Source: Salvia splendens
Lineage: Eukaryota > Streptophyta > Magnoliopsida > Lamiales > Lamiaceae
Direction: 5' to 3'
Assembly: GCF_004379255.2 (NCBI RefSeq)
Contig: NC_056052.1
Location: forward strand, 16,152,589-16,216,588
Length of the DNA stretch: 64,000 nucleotides
The first letter of the stretch is position 1; each line of letters opens with the position of its first letter. The notes under the pieces were generated by a model. That model was not told where the DNA came from, did not search any database, and saw nothing but the letters and a program-made list of their open reading frames with translations. Shown piece after piece: positions 1-10,596 of the stretch. The translations under genes and the position numbers were made by a program.

Positions 1-242
1 TTATATCTATACTTTTATCTCTGTGATTTATTTGCAATCAATTGTTTATTGCTTTCAAAAGTTACTGTGTTTTAAAAAATTCTCAAAATCTTTCGGTTCT
101 CCAAATAGTAATTGAGTTTTAGTAGAGGATAGCCAGTTTGTGACTGTTTTCCCCGTGATTGATATCCGGTACTAACCTTTAGCTATACTATTTCTACTCT
201 GTATACTTGCAGGTATTTATAGTGCTAATAAAAAGTGCATCA
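1..242 (+). repeat. 3' end of the 5' LTR of Athila-like copy A
   Basis: This sequence aligns by eye, with scattered differences, to the last 240 bases of the complete LTR at 39255-40645, and both end in AGTGCATCA. The primer-binding site follows directly, so this is the downstream end of a left-hand LTR. The rest of the LTR lies outside the window. Confidence 0.85.
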
Positions 243-248
243 AGTTTT

Positions 249-266
249 TGGCGCCGTTGCTGGGGA
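249..266 (+). other. Primer-binding site, tRNA-Asp type (copy A)
   Basis: TGGCGCCGTTGCTGGGGA begins six bases after the LTR end. Athila elements characteristically prime from tRNA-Asp with TGGCGCCGTTGCCGGGGA, and one base differs here. It fixes the LTR/internal boundary and the plus orientation of copy A. Confidence 0.85.
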
Positions 267-354
267 ATATATTCACTTTGTGATTGATATCTTCAAACGG
301 ACAATTTTACTACTTTGGATTTTAATTGCTTTCTGTTTTTAATTTTAGTTTAAT

Positions 355-2005
355 TTGTTTTTTTGTTTCTTTCAGGTTGTGTATGCGAATGCGTTCTGGG
401 AAGGACAACTTAAAATAAGAAGTGAGCATGGATCAGTGGCAGACAGAACGGAGCTCGAGAGGCTTCAAGCCATAGTTAAGATGTTGATGGATGTGAGAGA
501 CGCGGAAAAGGCTTCCCGCGAGGCACAAGAAAAGAAGGATCATGAGATAGTGCCCGTGATGCACATGTTCAATCATGGGATTATGATTACTTTTCCCGAA
601 GGTACTCGTGTTGATGCTAACAATTTTGAGCTGCGAATGACCCTTATACAAAGGGTCGAGCAGTATCATTTTGCAGGTAGGGCCACGAAAGACGCCAACC
701 GACATCTCTCGAAGTTCGTGGAAATCGCCAACACTCTAAAATTAAATGGTGTCGACGACGACGCCATAAGGGTAAGACTTTTTCCCTTTTCTTTGATTGA
801 TTCTGTTAAAGAGTGGTTTGAGTATATGGATACACAACCTGAAAGAAACAAGTACTATCCACCGGGCACGATTTTAAAGCTTAAGAGGGAAATCTTCCAA
901 TTCATGCAAGGCCATGACGAGCCCCTCTACGAGGCATTTGCTCGTTTCAAAGCCCTCCTCCGTAAGTGACCCAACCACGGTTCACCGTGGACCATCAGGT
1001 AGGAATCATTTACAATGGATTTAATGAAAAGATTTATGCTATGTTGGATTCAGGGGTGAATGGAGGGTTCTTGCGGAAGACAGGACCGGATGCCATGGCG
1101 GTCATTGAGGAGTTCGCCACCAACAGCAGGGGGTGGTCGAAAGAAAGGCATAATTCGAGGAGAGTAGAAGCCATAGAAGAGGCCAAGGAGAGCTCCTTTG
1201 CAAAGGAATTTGCCAAACTCAAAGTGCGGGTCAATCAAATGGATACATCGAGAAAAGAGGATCCGGTCCTACCGACCTCCGTCATCGCAGTCGCCAAACC
1301 CGACACTCCTACCCCTCCTATGGAAGATGTCAACTACGTGCAACAAGGAGACGATCCCAATGGACCTTATAACAACAATTATCGCCCTAACCAGGGGGCA
1401 GTACTTTCAATAATTATAATGGGATCCGTCCTCATCCTAACCTTTCGTACTCTAATAATAATTTCTTGCAACCCCCCGCAGGATTTAATGTTAGCAAAGG
1501 TGGAGTAGTTGAGTCTATCAAGAAGGAGGAAAAGTATGACCAAGGCATCATGAAGATTTTGGAGATGCTAGTGCAAGATAGAAAAGCCAACGATACCAAG
1601 ATTGGGGTCGTGGAAGCAAGGTTGAACAACCTCGAGGCCGGAATAACCACAATTGCTACTACCGTCTCCAACATTCAAACTCAAAAGAACCAAGTCCACA
1701 AGAAAATTGAAGAGGACAAGACAAAGGCAGCAGCACGAGTGGCGGACATAAACAAGAAGTGGGTCGCCAAGAAAAAGAAGGAGGAAGACAGCGCCTCCGG
1801 CGCCAAATCTGGGCACTGCCCGACAGCTGGCGGACCGCCGCACACCATGCAGCAGCCCGCCGCTGGGCCACAGATTGGAATCTGCCCCACGCCTGGCGGA
1901 CCGCCGCATACCCCGCAGCGGCCCGCCACTGAAGAGGAAAAGGCGCTGCCAAAAAGGAGCTCGTGCGGTGCAACGGGATTGTACTCCCCTTCCAGCCGAA
2001 GATGA
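355..2005 (+). pseudogene. gag: Athila-like gag, broken (copy A)
   Basis: Gag is the structural protein that packages element RNA into cytoplasmic particles. The first open stretch, 355-969, contains the retrotransposon gag core from about residue 70 to 204, with an ATKDANRHLSKFVEIA-type motif and a downstream GHDEPLYEAFARFK block. It ends at a TGA at 967-969 inside a normally continuous block, and the downstream homology resumes in another frame at 966-1508. A third stretch, 1466-2005, encodes a coiled-coil-like, Lys/Glu-rich segment and a Pro/Gly-rich segment with two copies of a CPT.GGPPHT motif. I infer at least one nonsense change and two frameshifts. No zinc knuckle was seen. The product cannot be made as one chain. 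Confidence 0.75.
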
Positions 2006-2728
2006 AGTTCAAGCTTGAAGAACAATTCAAGCATTTCCTCAATATGTTTTGTAAGGTTCATACTAATATCCCTCTCATTGAATCGTTGCAGGAAATACCT
2101 AGGTACGCGAAGCTACTAAAGGAGGCAGTGATGAGAAAGAAAAAGCCAACAAAAGCCGACCTTAAGTTGCTTCACCATTGCAGCGAGATCATCCAAAGGG
2201 AGAGGGCAGTGAAGCAATGGGATCACGGTTAGTTCATAATTAGGTGTTCGATTGGAGAAGAGAAGGTGGACAAGGCCCTTTGCGATCTAGGGGCTAGCAT
2301 CAATCTCATGCTGTTGAAATACTACGAGAAGCTCAACATCGGGCCTCTCAAGACGTCAGATGTAAGCATAAGGTTGGCCGACAACACGACCATCAAAACA
2401 GTGGGCATGATTGAGGATGTCTTGGTAAAGGTAGACAATTTCATCTTCCCTGCCGATTTCATTATTCTTGATATGAAAGTAGATAAAAATGTACCTCTAA
2501 TCTTGGGCAGAGATTTTCTAGCCACATGCAATGCTCTTATTGATGTAAGTAGGGACGAGATCACAATTAGAGATAATTACAACCGCTCCACCTACAAGAG
2601 AGAGAGTGAAATGCTCAAGTATGAAGAGGCGCAACAAGCTAAGATGGAGAGTGAATGCAGGGCGATCATGATGACCGACACGTCTAAGCCTTTTAGGCCA
2701 TTAGAAGGGGAGGATTCTTCTAAACCTT
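1963..2728 (+). pseudogene. Athila-like gag C-terminus and aspartic protease (copy A)
   Basis: One frame runs from 1963 to the LTR insertion and is broken by a TAG at 2230-2232. The first part, residues 10-85, has the conserved block between Athila gag and protease, followed by a Lys-rich stretch. After the stop, about 2280-2300, comes CDLGASINLM, the DxGAS active-site motif of Athila proteases, then the typical VLVKVDNFIFPADFIILDM and LILGRDFLAT motifs. The protease would mature the Gag polyprotein. Protease is followed by a short tail and no reverse transcriptase. The reading is cut by a solo LTR at 2729. Confidence 0.8.
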
Positions 2729-5722
2729 TGTCACGACCGACCTTACTAAGGATAGTAAAGACGGGGAACTCGCGAATAGGGAGGAACTAAGAAGCGGGGA
2801 AGAAATGGGGGAAGCAATAAAGGACAACATTTAATATGAAAATTCAATGAACTTCCAAAAGAAATATTTTAGTCTATCGAATAGTTAAGCAGCGGATTAA
2901 TGTCTCAAGGTAATTAATGTCATAACATAGTATGGGAAAAAAACGGAAGACTTTTAGAAAGAAAGCAATTTCAAACAAGGCAGCGGAAATCAAGTATCTA
3001 GAGAGAGCATAGGATGACGCCCATGTATGAAGACACGACGCATCCGGGAAATTTTAAGGTTCGACTCAACATCCGCCGCAACATCATCGCTCAACCTGCA
3101 CATAGGGAAAACATATACAGGGCTGAGTACTTAATATACTCAATGGGATCATGTCGAAAATATTTGATAAAAGTTATGTCATCCATACCATAGTGAACTC
3201 GAGTTTTACATTTAGAAGAGAAATATCATCGAGTATCACAAAAACAGTTTCATAGTCTGGCCAGACAAAATAATCTCCCCACTTTCTCAACAATCAATCA
3301 TTCACATCCTCATACCATAGTGCGACGAAAGTGTGGCCACACTATTCGCCCATGAGATCGGCCGACTAGCAAGGGCGGCTCACGATCCCACCAGTGTACA
3401 CAGCCTGATAGGGTTTGCGGTCCTACTCAGACCCGAATTCGTTTAACACAGCCCTATAGCCTAACGGAGCAAGCTCAAACGAACTAGACATCAGGGAACA
3501 ATCTCAACATCAAAACAATCATGACATGACATAACACTTTAAACCACCCTTATAATACCGTATCATACTTTTGAAAGCGTAAAAGAGTTTAGTAAAAGAA
3601 AGCCCACCTCGCTTGCTTATACAACACAATTCACAACTTTAATGCAACCCTTGCTCTTTGTACCCACGTACGCACAACAACCCTTGTCAACACCATAACA
3701 CAATCAGTTTTTCCATCAACACGTTTATCATGCATGTCCTATCGTTCCTTTCATCGTTTTCTTATTGCCCATCCCAAACTTTCACCAACATAAACGAAAC
3801 GAATACTCTAGCATACATCAACGTGCAACACATAACCACATCATAGGATACGTTCCTTATTCACACATGTATCATGTAATGCATTAAAAGCTTGTCAACA
3901 AAGCTTATTTCAACAAAACCAGAATCTGGCAGAACAGTGCAGTATTTTTGTAAAAATCATTAAAATTTCATCCGATCTCATATGAAGCTAAAATTTGGTC
4001 ACCAAATAGTAGACACATAAAGGTTTGTCCAGTTAAAATTCCACACAAAAATCATATCGTTTGACCGGTCAAAACAAAAATGAAACTCACTGGACGAAAC
4101 ATAATTTCTGGCAGGACTACGCAGTTAAATTGAAAAATTCGTTATAAATTCGTCCGTCATCAATTGAAACTGAAATTTTGATTCAATACAGAAGACATCT
4201 GAAACTTCATCCAGTTAAAAATTCATGTCGAAATAAGATCGTTTGATTGGTCAAAAACTCGTCGGAACCTACTGTCCGAACACGACAGTTTTCATGCTCA
4301 ACATTCACAAACCCTAGTTTGTCTATCTTACATTCACAGATACGTATTCATGCTTTCAACACATAGTTATGCTTCAAAAACGAGATTACAACCATGCTTT
4401 CCTATTCGCACATAACATTCACAACGATTCATCCACACACTCACACACACGTACGTACACGCACACACAACCATTCATGTGCAACCATCCTTCCCAACCA
4501 ATAAATTCTTAGATTTACGATTCTCCACTCACTATATGCATGAGGGGTTCAAGAATCATGGATTTAATGATAAGAAGGGGAAAGGTGGATCAAAAATTAT
4601 ACCTTTCTCTTGAAAACAATTGGTAGAAAAGACAATTGGGGCGATTCCTCAACGGATCTTGAGTTTCCAACTCCAAATCGAAGCAACAATGAAGGATTGA
4701 TTTGGAGCACTTGAGAGAGAGGGGAGGGGAGGAGAAAAACGTGTGGGAGAGGAGAGGAAGAGAGGGAGGAGTGTGGAGTGAAGATTAAGGTTATGGTTTT
4801 TTTTAATTTATATTCAATAATTATTCCCACACTTAATTAAACAATTAAAATTGTGGAAGAATAAAATAGAGGTCAATGAATAAGCTCCACAATTAAAAGA
4901 AATAGGCGTGTAGTGTGGGGGGGGGGGGCGGAATTTTTTGAAAATTATGGTATTACTTGGAGAGAAATATACTCACAAAAATGGGTAAAAAGATATTGAG
5001 CATCCTATAAATAAGGTAACAAAATAATTCAAGAATTCTCCAAGTAGGAGGGGCGGGGGGTGTAAAATAGGGAGTAGTCAAAGGAAATATTTAAATCCCC
5101 AACTTAAATAGGATTTAAATTTGGTAATTTCTTGTGGAAAAAGGCTCCCATAAAATAGGTAACAATTAAATTAATCCCACAAGGTAATTGAAAAGCATAA
5201 GGGGCGAAAATTTATTAGGTCTTAAAGAAGGAAAGAGTCAAATCCTAATTAAAATAGGATATGGAGAGATTTAATTGGATTTTTAATTCAAGGAAGGAAA
5301 TAAGTAAGGTACCAATTAAATCTACAAAATAATTTATTCTCCTAATTAATAGGAGATTTCAAAAGACCAAGAAATGGGCAAGGGGTCGGAAATTATGTAG
5401 AATAACATAGGGATAATTTGGTTTAGATTTAATTTGTATAATTATCCCAAAAAAATTAATTAAATCCAAGAAAGAAAATACTATTTCAAATAATTAGGAG
5501 GGCCGAAAAAATATCAAATAAAATGACTAGAAAAAAATATGCATGATCCCATTTAATTTAATTCACACATTGGAACATAATTCGTATTATTCCACAAAAC
5601 TCACAACAACTAATTCCACATAATTAACTCAATCACATAGAAAATCAATTTCCATAAAAGAAATTCTCATTCAACATCCATATTAATAAAAACAAAAGTC
5701 GCAAATTTTTCGGGGTGCTACA
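2729..5722 (-). mobile_element. Reverse-oriented solo LTR, Tekay/Del-like chromovirus family
   Basis: On the plus strand it starts TGTCACGACC and ends GGGTGCTACA, the reverse complement of the TGTAACxCCCG...GTCGTGACA termini of the LTRs at 10597 and 21307. It is 2,994 bp, similar to the 2.88-kb LTRs of the complete element. It interrupts copy A, whose homology resumes at once. The flanking pentamers ACCTT (2724-2728) and CCCTT (5723-5727) are a probable target duplication with one change. The shared block around GGGCTGAGTAC is at about 3120. No internal element sequence is present, so it is solo, probably by LTR-LTR recombination. It contains a run of about ten G at 4919. Confidence 0.85.
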
Positions 5723-5939
5723 CCCTTCTATCTTTGTTGTCCATACTGTTCCTCAGGTTCCTAAAAAGAACATACCTAAACATGCTAAACCTGTTCCTCA
5801 GGTTCCTCAAATCCAAGCCGATCCTGAAGTTTATGTGATCAAGAACTCGAATGGGAACTACAAATGGTGGAAGAAGATTTACAACAAAATGGTCCTGTTC
5901 GCAGTTTTCAGCACTAGGGTCGTTGATCCGCCCACTTAG
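5723..5939 (+). pseudogene. Lys-rich tail after protease, copy A
   Basis: The 3' part of the gag-protease reading frame continues past the solo LTR. It is Pro/Lys-rich, then has YVIKN...YKWWKK and ends RVVDPPT at a TAG. The same tail is present in copy B (34790-35110) and copy C (near 42530-42640), so it is a conserved end of the reading frame. I do not recognise a domain. The position where Athila elements normally carry reverse transcriptase is empty. Confidence 0.6.
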
Positions 5940-6446
5940 TTGGGCTACTTCAAGTCGAGCCAACGACTTTAAAACAAAGGCACTTGTTGGGAGGCAACCC
6001 AATGTGTTTTCATTTAAATTCCTTCGGTTTTATTTTTCTATTTTTTTTCCTTTAAATTTCATGCATTATTGTGCACAATTTTTTTTTTAACGAGTGGCGA
6101 CCGCAACACAATCCACGACGGTCGCTACCGGTTGTTAAGTGTGCAGGATCAGGCCGAGCTCTAGGGCAAGCCTAGGGCGGGCTGGAGAAACAGCTGTGCG
6201 GGCTGTAGTGGCCCACTGGAGGAACGCCGTTTTCGCAACACATGTGGCGGTCGCCACAGAGAGGTCAGTGACGGGTTTTGCTCTATTTAAGGTGAGTTTT
6301 CTCTCTTTCTTTCCACCATCTTCTCCAATTCTCTCTTGCACACCACCCCAACTACAATTTATAACCAAATTCACACACCCACACTCTTATTCTCCCTTTC
6401 ATTTACGAATTTCAAGCTTCCATCGTCCAATTCTCTCCAACTCAAG
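5940..6446 (+). other. Copy A region between the two ORFs
   Basis: This is non-coding. It contains TTGGGAGGCAACCCAA at about 5989, typical of this region in Athila elements, then a GC-rich piece at 6090-6250 with GGCGACCGC-like near-palindromes, and a C/T-rich tract before the putative splice donor at 6447. Copy B has the same layout at 35111-35587. No promoter could be assigned. Confidence 0.5.
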
Positions 6447-6985
6447 GTATGGATCCTACACTTAATTTCTGAGTTTTGGTTGAATTTTTCCTTGTATTTT
6501 GCCCTTTTATTGATGAATTGTTCAGTTGAAAAGCATGTTCTAGTATGGGGGATGAGTTTGATGATGTTTATATTTGTTTTTCATGGTTGGATTTTGCATA
6601 GGGTGATGAATTATTGATTTTGTAGCTGAATTCCCTCTTGTTCTTTAGTGTTTATATTTTGCAATCATGTTCATAGCATTATGAGACTATTATTACTTCC
6701 ATGAACTGCAATAGTTGTGTAATTATAGAGATTGTTGATTTGTGTTGATTTTGTTGATACGTCTCTGCATGGGGGATGAATTCACGTTGGGGGATGGATT
6801 GTTGGTGTTCTACTTTGTTGGTTTTGTTTTACATGATCACATGCTACAATTTAGGATGCTTTGTTGTTACAAACTTGCACATATTTGTTGATTATTGAAG
6901 TATGCTTAGTTGAGTGCAAGTTTGGGGGAACTCTTGTTTGCCTATTATTTGGTGATCTTTTTAGAGTTTTGTTTTTCTTTTGTAG
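6447..6985 (+). other. Putative intron upstream of the second ORF (copy A)
   Basis: The donor is CTCAAG|GTATGG at 6447. The acceptor is a T-rich tract ending TTTTGTAG at 6985, five bases before the ORF start at 6990. Copy B preserves both sites: donor at 35588, acceptor ending 36120, ATG at 36125. The interval is T-rich and has no coding. Athila env-like second ORFs have been proposed to be expressed from spliced RNA, which fits. Splicing itself is inferred only. Confidence 0.5.
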
Positions 6986-6989
6986 AACA

Positions 6990-8354
6990 ATGACAACAAG
7001 AGGAAAACCTGAGAATGCCAAAAATTATGGGATAGCCTTGCGACGGACGATCAAAAGGCTATGTGGAAGAAAGTGTCGGCGAGGGAGACGACACCCTCGA
7101 GATACCCCATTGATCTTCCCTCTACAAACTTTGGGGATTTTGGATGATTTTTGGGCGCTATGCAACGTAGGCAAGGGGAATGGCGTTATCCACATGTTCC
7201 AAGGGAGGTGACCATCATATAGGAGACTCACTCTAGAGTTTCTAAGCTCGCTCAAGGTGAACAAGAACCGCCGCTCCCGTATCCTCGAGAGCATCGACTT
7301 TTGCATAAGAAACCGCAACCACTCACTTACCATGGAAGAACTTTGTGCGGTGTTCCATTGCTTCAACCCTTACCCCAATGAAGAGGTCGAATTTGAGTAC
7401 TTCGATGTTTGGGGTGCGATGACTACGGAAGAAGATCATGAGCCGAGCTACGCCAAGTCCTCGTCTATCCACAACCCCGTCTTGAGGTACCTCCACCGGG
7501 CTATGACCCAACTCATGTTTGCTAGGATTGATGGTGGTAGTGTTTTCCAAACTGAGCTCAACGTCATATGGTGTCTTCTCACCAAAAGGGGGTTCAACTT
7601 TGGAATCCTCTTCACCCTCTACGTTGACCGGATCTCCAAGAGAGACGGGGGAGTTATTTGTTGTGGGGGAATGATCACGGCACTCGCCGAACATCTTGGC
7701 ATCTCAACCGAAGACATAGGGGAGAGATTCATCACCTATGAGGTGCTCAACCGAAGACATGGGGGAGAGATTCATCACCGGATCATGGCATCTCAACCGC
7801 TGGGCTCTCCGAAGACATGGGGGGAGAGATTCATCACCTACGAGGTGCTCTTCTTGGTGGGACTTTCGAAGACCGATGCTAGCGGTCAAGGATTCTTTTT
7901 GCAAGCGGATCGGGATAACTTTCCCTTTCCCATTCCCCATTTAACCAAAGTCGACGTTTGGGAGAACCAAGTCAATTGGAAGCTCAATACTCCCACCCAC
8001 CGAAGAGCCATCGAGGTTAACCCCATTAGTGGGGAGTTTAGGAGGAGGAACATTCCTTCTCGCATCCCCGTCTTCGACCCCGAAGATGACTCCGCCTTTG
8101 ATGCCATTGACAATTATGAAGAAGAGGCGGAGCATTCACATGCTCAAGGGAGTGTAGAGCCACCACTGCCACAAAATGAAGAAGAAGAGGAAGAAGAGGA
8201 CGTGGAAGCCCACTGCCGCCGCACTAGAGCCAACCGCTGTCGCGGGAGGCCAAACGCCAATAAGGAGTTCCAAGCTAACACCTCCGCCCAATTAGGAGAT
8301 ATGTTCTCTTACATGAAAAACATGTCCAACACTTGGGACAATAGATGGGCGTAG
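6990..8354 (+). pseudogene. ATHILA ORF-1 family protein, copy A
   Basis: The frame opens MTTRGKPENAK and is broken by one TGA at 7209-7211, where copy B has TGG (Trp). The remaining 365-residue frame (7257-8354) is open. It carries the FDVWGAMT, NPVLRYLHRAMTQLMFAR and ICCGGMITALAEHLGI motifs that I associate with the plant ATHILA ORF-1 family (Pfam PF03078, assigned from memory of its conserved blocks). The C-terminus has an acidic run of Glu followed by an Arg-rich patch. The sequence coding GERFITYEVL is repeated (7722-7850), an internal duplication. The function of this family is unknown. No signal peptide or membrane segment was seen. Confidence 0.65.
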
Positions 8355-8640
8355 CAATAATAAGAGAACGCCTACAACCGCCAAGGATGGGCGGCACAAG
8401 GCGAATGGCGAACGGCGGAGCAAGATTTTTGGGAGCATCAACGGCTAGAAGATGTTCATCAACGTCAACAAATCGCCGAGCTCCAAAGGATGGCTGCCGA
8501 GGCTCGACAAGTGCGCCAAACAATGAGTGGCGACCATGCCTATCTTATTGGTGCATTTGACGACCTCAACGCCCGCTTCCCTCATCCTTCTCAAGATTGA
8601 AGAAGTCAAGCTCATGACTTTAAATGAGCACTTGTATCAT
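8355..8640 (+). pseudogene. C-terminal remnant of the copy A second ORF
   Basis: Homology to the copy B C-terminus (37378-37581) continues after the stop at 8352-8354 in a different frame. It includes the ELQRMAA and LNARFP motifs, ending near 8600. The alignment with copy B stops abruptly at 8640 after TTGTATCAT, so the 3' UTR and 3' LTR of copy A are missing or displaced. Confidence 0.55.
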
Positions 8641-8799
8641 CCGCAATCACTGCCACCTACTTCTGAACCATCAAAGCAACAAAACACTTCAACAAATTAT
8701 GAGGGCATGAGAACTGCTGCTTTTCACTCTTCTGTTCATCTTCTTGTTTATCGTTGCGGCTTGCCTTGAATCGTCAAACTGATCCAGCTAGCCTATACG
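8641..8799. other. Unassigned junction segment
   Basis: About 160 bases lie between the end of copy A homology and the apparent end of LTR D. They match nothing else in the window. They may be filler DNA or the true end of LTR D. Confidence 0.3.
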
Positions 8800-9990
8800 T
8801 GCCTGCTACCTGCAAAATGTTGGTGAGTGGATCCAGTGAAAGCTCAGGCTGATCAACTCGACTTAGATTCGACTTGAGTGAGATGAATGGAAGAACTCAA
8901 AAGCGTGTTTTCAAAACCTTAACCCACAATACTATTAACTAGTATAGGGAAGTAATGATCGATCCCACAGAGATTATGCGTTTGACATTTGTTGATGGAC
9001 ACAGAATGGGAATGGCTGCGGCCACACTTTCTAGGGGGTGAGTTAAGTTAACTACTTGACTTAAGTAAATATGCTTAACTAGGGTTCTAAACTGATCAAC
9101 TTACTAGACGAAACTAAAACTACTTGATCAACTCAGCTAAACTTTCCATAAATGGACAAACAGCATAAACGGGGGACTGTCAGTCCCCTGCAAAGTGTAC
9201 GATAAAGTGAAAACTTTTTAACAACTTCATCTTCGTCACCGAATCAACATGAAAATAAGAGTAAAAAGCAAATCTGAAAAGCTACGGAAGATGAAACATC
9301 ATAACAACTCATAAAATTATATCTACTCTTAAGTACTAAGCTACAACTATGTAAACAAGAAACTAACCCATAATCACGCAGAAACGAAACAGAAACTACT
9401 AGATCTAAACATCCTAGACAGATTACTCATGATTTCCTTCACAACAAGACATAAACTTAAATAGAAAACTCAAATCCAAACAAATCAAAACAGAACAAGA
9501 CACTTGAGCTAAGATGTGCATTATAAAACATAAACTGAAAACAAATCAGAAGTCGCATGCATGAAACATAACACATCAGTTGAAAACGAAACCATAGCTT
9601 CAAATCTACTAAATCAAAAACATCAAAGCATCAACAACATCAAAAGTAAACTGATAAACAACAACGAGACATGAAATTGTTTCATCACTTCTTCCTGAAG
9701 TGGAATAGCAAGAACAGAACGATTAAAAGCTAAAAACCAACACCAAACGCCAACTAAACTAAACTAAACTATAACCAAGTGTATGTGTGACGGAAATCAG
9801 GGAGATGAAGTGTTTGGAGCTCCAAATTCCAACCCTAGAAGAGAGCTGGAAACAAATGAGTGTCGCCCTGGAAGCTGCCTCCTTCCCCCTTCTCTATCTC
9901 TATTTATAGGAAGGCGTGAGGTCTTGATCCTTAGGGCATTTGTTCTCTGAAAAGTCTGCATTACCCCTTGTCCTTGAGGATCGTTCTTAT
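8800..9990 (-). repeat. LTR D (TGATAA-type), distal part, split by copy B
   Basis: Read on the minus strand this is the downstream part of an LTR that begins TGATGAGGCTC at 40880. It contains CTCTGTGGGATCGATC near 8965, a motif shared with LTRs E, F and H. The fused D sequence across the copy B insertion parallels uninterrupted LTR G: a GAGGATC motif on the left side is followed by CTCCCGCTGCCTGCC on the right. The exact left edge is uncertain (8763-8801). Confidence 0.65.
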
Positions 9991-10175
9991 TGATACGCTA
10001 AGATTTTGCACTGTTTTAAGGCCTTTATTTGGTTTATTTTTAATGTCAAAATCACAATTCATGTCCATATTTTGCATATTTTCTCTATATTGGTATTTTG
10101 ACGAGTTTTGTTAGATTTGTGCAAATTTGAGCCTAAAAAGACAGGAAAAAGTCGAAGTTGGAAATCTGGAGCATT
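9991..10175 (+). repeat. Truncated 5' LTR of copy B
   Basis: These 185 bases match the first 185 bases of the 3' LTR (39255-39439). At 10176 the sequence jumps to a position equivalent to about 1965 of copy A, inside gag. The break lies exactly where the cluster of AGCGGTCCGCT-type motifs begins in the full LTR. Copy C has the same junction at about 41675. Confidence 0.8.
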
Positions 10176-10596
10176 GGTCTCGTTGCGGCACAATGGGATC
10201 ATACTCCCTTTCCAGCTAAAGATTAAGTTTAAGCTTGAAGAGCAATTCAGGCACTTTTTAAACATGTTTTGTAAGGTCCATACTAATATTCCTCTTGTCG
10301 AATCGTTCCAGGAAACACCTAGGTAAGAAAAGCTACTAAGGGAGGCTGTGCTAAAGAAGAAGAAGCCTACAAAAGCTGACCTTAAGTTACCTCATCACTG
10401 CAGCGAAATCATACAAATGGAGAAGGTCGTGAAGCAAAAGGATCCCGGTCAATTCATCATTAGGTGCTCAATTAGGCAAGGAAGGGTGGACAAAGCTCTC
10501 TGCTATCTTGGAGCGACCAATTAGGCATGATATGAAAGCAGATATGAAAGTAGATATGAAAGCACAGTTCTTATTGATGTAGGTAGGGGGAAGATC
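10176..10596 (+). pseudogene. gag/protease remnant of copy B (5' part)
   Basis: This is homologous to 1965-2570 of copy A. It has the FKLEEQFRHFLNMFCKVHTNIP block, then a TAA at about 10324 and a deletion removing the protease active site (the reading stops near the DLGAS position and resumes in a repeated GATATGAAAGCAG segment, about 10530). The Tekay element interrupts it at 10597. Confidence 0.7.

Noticed and set aside
3658..4830. Small ORFs within 2729-5722
   Set aside because: Inside a reverse solo LTR, with low-complexity translations and no motifs.
6861..7211. A separate 116-codon gene starting at 6861
   Set aside because: Its first part is the T-rich putative intron; the end is the first part of the second ORF up to its premature TGA.
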